Origin: UMGS1532 sp045594795 | GTDB taxonomy: Bacteria > Bacillota > Clostridia > Oscillospirales > Acutalibacteraceae | Assembly (NCBI GenBank): GCA_045594795.1 | Contig: JAZNZF010000028.1 | Location: 1 to 54,370 of the forward strand | Direction of reading: 5' to 3' | Length of the DNA stretch: 54,370 nt | Shown here: piece after piece, positions 52,350 through 54,370 of the stretch | Layout: every line of letters starts with the position of its first letter | How positions within the stretch are numbered: the first letter of the stretch is position 1 | The notes under the pieces: model-generated | What the model saw: the letters and a program-made list of their open reading frames with translations, nothing else | The model's database searches: none | What the model was told of the DNA's origin: nothing | Position numbers and translations under genes: made by a program

Positions 52350-53678
52350 ATGTCACTTAATTTTAGTGCAAACTATGCAGCAGATTTTATATCCGAAAAC
52401 GAGCTTGTAGGTATTATGCCACAGGTATCGGCTGCACACAAAATGATAGAACAAAAAACCGGCCTTGGCAACGATTTCTTGGGTTGGGTAGACCTACCTA
52501 AAAACTACGACAAAGAAGAATTTGCACGCATTAAAGCTGCTGCAAATAAAATCCGTAGTGATAGCGACGTATTAATCGTAATAGGTATAGGTGGCTCGTA
52601 CCTGGGTGCCCGTGCCGCAATAGAATTTTTACATTCTCAGTTCTATAACAATCTTAAAAAAGACGCACCAGAAATCTATTTTGCGGGCAACAGCATCAGT
52701 GGCTCGTATCTCTCACAACTTATAAAAATATGCGAGGGTAAAAGGGTTTCTGTAAATATTATTTCAAAATCAGGCACCACTACCGAGCCTGCAATAGCCT
52801 TCCGTGTATTCCGTAAATTACTGGAAGACCGCTATGGCGAGGCAGAGGCTGCAAAGCGTATTTACTGCACTACCGACAAGGCTCGCGGTACTTTAAAACA
52901 GCTTGCAGACGAAAAAGGGTACGAGTGCTTTGTTATCCCCGACGACGTTGGCGGTCGTTTCTCGGTGCTTACTGCAGTAGGTCTTTTGCCGATAGCTGCT
53001 TCTGGCGCCGATATTGATAAAATTATGGCAGGCGCCGCAGCCGCTATGGAAGAATATTCATCAGAGGATAACGCTTGCTATAGGTACGCTGCTGTTCGTA
53101 ATGCGCTTTACCGCAAGGGTAAGGAAATAGAACTTTACGTTTGCTACGAGCCACGCTTTACTATGATGAATGAGTGGTTAAAGCAGCTTTACGGTGAAAG
53201 CGAGGGCAAGGACCAAAAGGGTTTGTTCCCGGCTTCTGTAATATTCTCTACCGACCTTCACTCTATGGGTCAGTACGTGCAAGACGGCAGACGTATGCTT
53301 TTTGAAACCGTTATTCAAATTGCAGATAACGGTGAGGATATAGTTATAGGCGAGGAGTTGGATAATTCCGACGGACTTAACTTTTTAGCTGGTAAGCCAA
53401 TGTCTTTTGTAAACAGAAAGGCATTTGAGGGTACGGTGTTAGCTCATACCGATGGAGGTGTTCCTAACCTTGTAATTTCGGTTGATAAAGCCGATGAAGA
53501 GCATTTGGGTAGACTTATATACTTCTTCGAAAAGGCTTGTGCAATTTCGGGCTACCTTTTGGGTGTTAATCCGTTCGACCAACCCGGTGTTGAAAGCTAT
53601 AAAAAGAATATGTTCGCACTTTTGGGTAAGCCTGGCTATGAGGCACAAAAAGCAGAGCTTGAGGCTCGTTTAAAATAA
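52350..53678 (+). CDS. pgi: Glucose-6-phosphate isomerase
   Basis: This cytoplasmic glycolytic enzyme interconverts glucose-6-phosphate and fructose-6-phosphate. The 442-residue protein is of the short bacterial type. Landmarks are VIGIGGSYLGARA, ISKSGTTTEPA (sugar-phosphate loop), the region GGRFSVLTAVGLLP, and the C-terminal INPFDQPGVE-like VNPFDQPGVESYK with the catalytic lysine close by. GGAGG precedes the ATG. A small P-loop gene follows 50 bases later. Confidence 0.96.
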   Translation: MSLNFSANYAADFISENELVGIMPQVSAAHKMIEQKTGLGNDFLGWVDLPKNYDKEEFARIKAAANKIRSDSDVLIVIGIGGSYLGARAAIEFLHSQFYNNLKKDAPEIYFAGNSISGSYLSQLIKICEGKRVSVNIISKSGTTTEPAIAFRVFRKLLEDRYGEAEAAKRIYCTTDKARGTLKQLADEKGYECFVIPDDVGGRFSVLTAVGLLPIAASGADIDKIMAGAAAAMEEYSSEDNACYRYAAVRNALYRKGKEIELYVCYEPRFTMMNEWLKQLYGESEGKDQKGLFPASVIFSTDLHSMGQYVQDGRRMLFETVIQIADNGEDIVIGEELDNSDGLNFLAGKPMSFVNRKAFEGTVLAHTDGGVPNLVISVDKADEEHLGRLIYFFEKACAISGYLLGVNPFDQPGVESYKKNMFALLGKPGYEAQKAELEARLK

Positions 53679-53690
53679 TTTGTTAGATAA

Positions 53691-53704
53691 CCGTCGCAAG
53701 ACGG
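53691..53704 (+). other. GNRA-loop hairpin between pgi and the P-loop gene
   Basis: CCGTC-GCAA-GACGG is a perfect 5-base-pair hairpin with a GNRA tetraloop, lying 24 bases before the ATG of the next gene. It has no T-run, so it is probably an mRNA stability or processing element. Confidence 0.45.
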
Positions 53705-53728
53705 AAAATATAATAGGAGTTGGTAAAT

Positions 53729-54145
53729 ATGATTAAACTTATTATCGGTCACAAAGGCTCTGGTAAGACAAAGCGCTTGGTAGATGCAGTTAACACTACA
53801 ACCGAGCAGTCACAGGGCAATGTGGTTTGCATCGAGAAGGGCGAAACACTAAACTTTAGTGTTACCCACAAAGCTCGACTAATAAATACCGAAACATATG
53901 GTATAACAGGATACGACGCATTTTACGGTATGCTTTGCGGCGTTTGCGCAGGCAACTACGACGTAACCGATGTTTTCGTAGATGCAACCTTAAGAATTGT
54001 TGGCCGCGATTACGAGCAGTTGGCTGATTTCTTTGATAGGGTTTCTGCATTAAGCGAGGAAACCAATACTAACTATGTATTCACGGTTTCTTGTGACGAG
54101 GAAGACCTTCCTGCACACATCTTTGAGGTTGCAGAAAAATACTAA
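53729..54145 (+). CDS. Small P-loop nucleotide-binding protein of unknown function
   Basis: The 138-residue cytoplasmic protein opens with a Walker A motif, IIGHKGSGKTKRLV (residues about 4-17), and has a Walker B-like VTDVFVDATLRI near residue 85. Nothing else marks a family; the size fits a reduced ATPase domain with no helicase, kinase or GTPase motifs. It lies 50 bases behind pgi in the same direction and may be co-transcribed. The ATG at 53729 follows AGGAG by 9 bases; a TTG 9 bases upstream is less likely. Confidence 0.75.
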   Translation: MIKLIIGHKGSGKTKRLVDAVNTTTEQSQGNVVCIEKGETLNFSVTHKARLINTETYGITGYDAFYGMLCGVCAGNYDVTDVFVDATLRIVGRDYEQLADFFDRVSALSEETNTNYVFTVSCDEEDLPAHIFEVAEKY

Positions 54146-54160
54146 AATTTAATATTAGGG

Positions 54161-54370
54161 TAGAGCAATAAATCCGAATTCGTTTTACAAAGGACGGTTT
54201 ATTGCTCTATCTTCGTTAAAATACTCGCAAATACATAAAGTATTTGCTGCGTTTTGTGCCTTGATAGAACAAAAATCCTCTCTTTGTAAAATCTTCGACC
54301 TTAAAGCGAGAAGATTTTGGATGATTTTGCTTCTATTGGGGCGAAGGAATGCTTTGTGCATTGCGAGACA
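54161..54370. repeat. Non-coding stretch with stacked inverted repeats at the end of the window
   Basis: Three perfect stems lie in a row: TAGAGCAATAAA/TTTATTGCTCTA (54161-54209), GCAAATAC/GTATTTGC (54227-54247) and AAAATCTTC/GAAGATTTT (54288-54318). A frame from about 54205 to the end is open but has no ribosome site or proper start, so I do not call a gene. The pattern fits a dispersed intergenic repeat or a structured RNA. Confidence 0.4.

Noticed and set aside
54205..54370. Open frame running off the end of the window
   Set aside because: There is no start codon with a ribosome site, and it lies across a series of inverted repeats; a repeat or RNA explanation is more likely.
1..54370. 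CRISPR array, tRNA or rRNA genes, insertion sequences, prophage
   Set aside because: No regularly spaced direct repeats, cloverleaf sequences, transposase or integrase motifs were found on either strand.

Overview
This window looks like a chromosomal segment of an anaerobic, low-to-mid GC member of the Bacillota, class Clostridia, most likely the Ruminococcaceae/Oscillospirales group. The evidence is gene content and order (pth-mfd-foldase, murT-gatD, RNase Y, secDF, a full pyr operon with pyrK/pyrD and pyrB-pyrI), strong AGGAGG-type ribosome sites, and many SigA-type promoters with 17-base spacers. No rRNA, tRNA, CRISPR array, phage or transposase gene was seen. Most of the window is housekeeping DNA.

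Layout. 1-5.9 kb: the tail of a DUF554 membrane protein, rny, an aspartate-aminotransferase-like enzyme, and secD-secF. 5.9-11.7 kb (minus strand): rsmD, coaD, a coiled-coil protein, alr and a cytoplasmic GH2 beta-galactosidase in one direction. 11.9-17.2 kb: pth, mfd and a PrsA-like lipoprotein. 17.2-25.2 kb (minus strand): a flavin reductase-like protein, a GH29 fucosidase with its own promoter and operator-like palindrome, a cell-wall cluster (small membrane peptide, murT, gatD, DUF1287), and a Crp/Fnr-regulated NitT/TauT-type ABC transporter.

25.3-46.3 kb holds two adjacent nucleotide operons. The pyrimidine operon (pyrC-carA-carB-pyrK-pyrD-pyrF-pyrE-pyrB-pyrI) takes the pathway to UMP and follows a PyrR-type attenuator. 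The purine operon (purE-purF-purM-purN-purO-purH-purD-purL) follows a ZTP riboswitch with an overlapping terminator; purK, purC and purB are not in the window. 46.3-54.4 kb: a PiT phosphate transporter, a small PF06541 membrane protein, pyrR-uraA behind a second PyrR attenuator, a LUD protein, a D,D-carboxypeptidase, pgi, and a small P-loop protein. Two non-coding stretches rich in inverted repeats lie at 50693-50926 and 54161-54370.

The most striking point is in the enzymes. CarA, the glutaminase subunit of carbamoyl-phosphate synthetase, has lost all three catalytic triad residues. PurF lacks the N-terminal cysteine of its glutaminase domain. PurL and GatD in the same window keep theirs. 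This suggests that the first nitrogen-incorporating steps of both pyrimidine and purine synthesis use free ammonia here. Further regulatory candidates are a palindrome inside the fucosidase promoter, a palindrome in front of the Crp/Fnr gene, and mRNA hairpins around the ribosome sites of the phosphate transporter and the carboxypeptidase.
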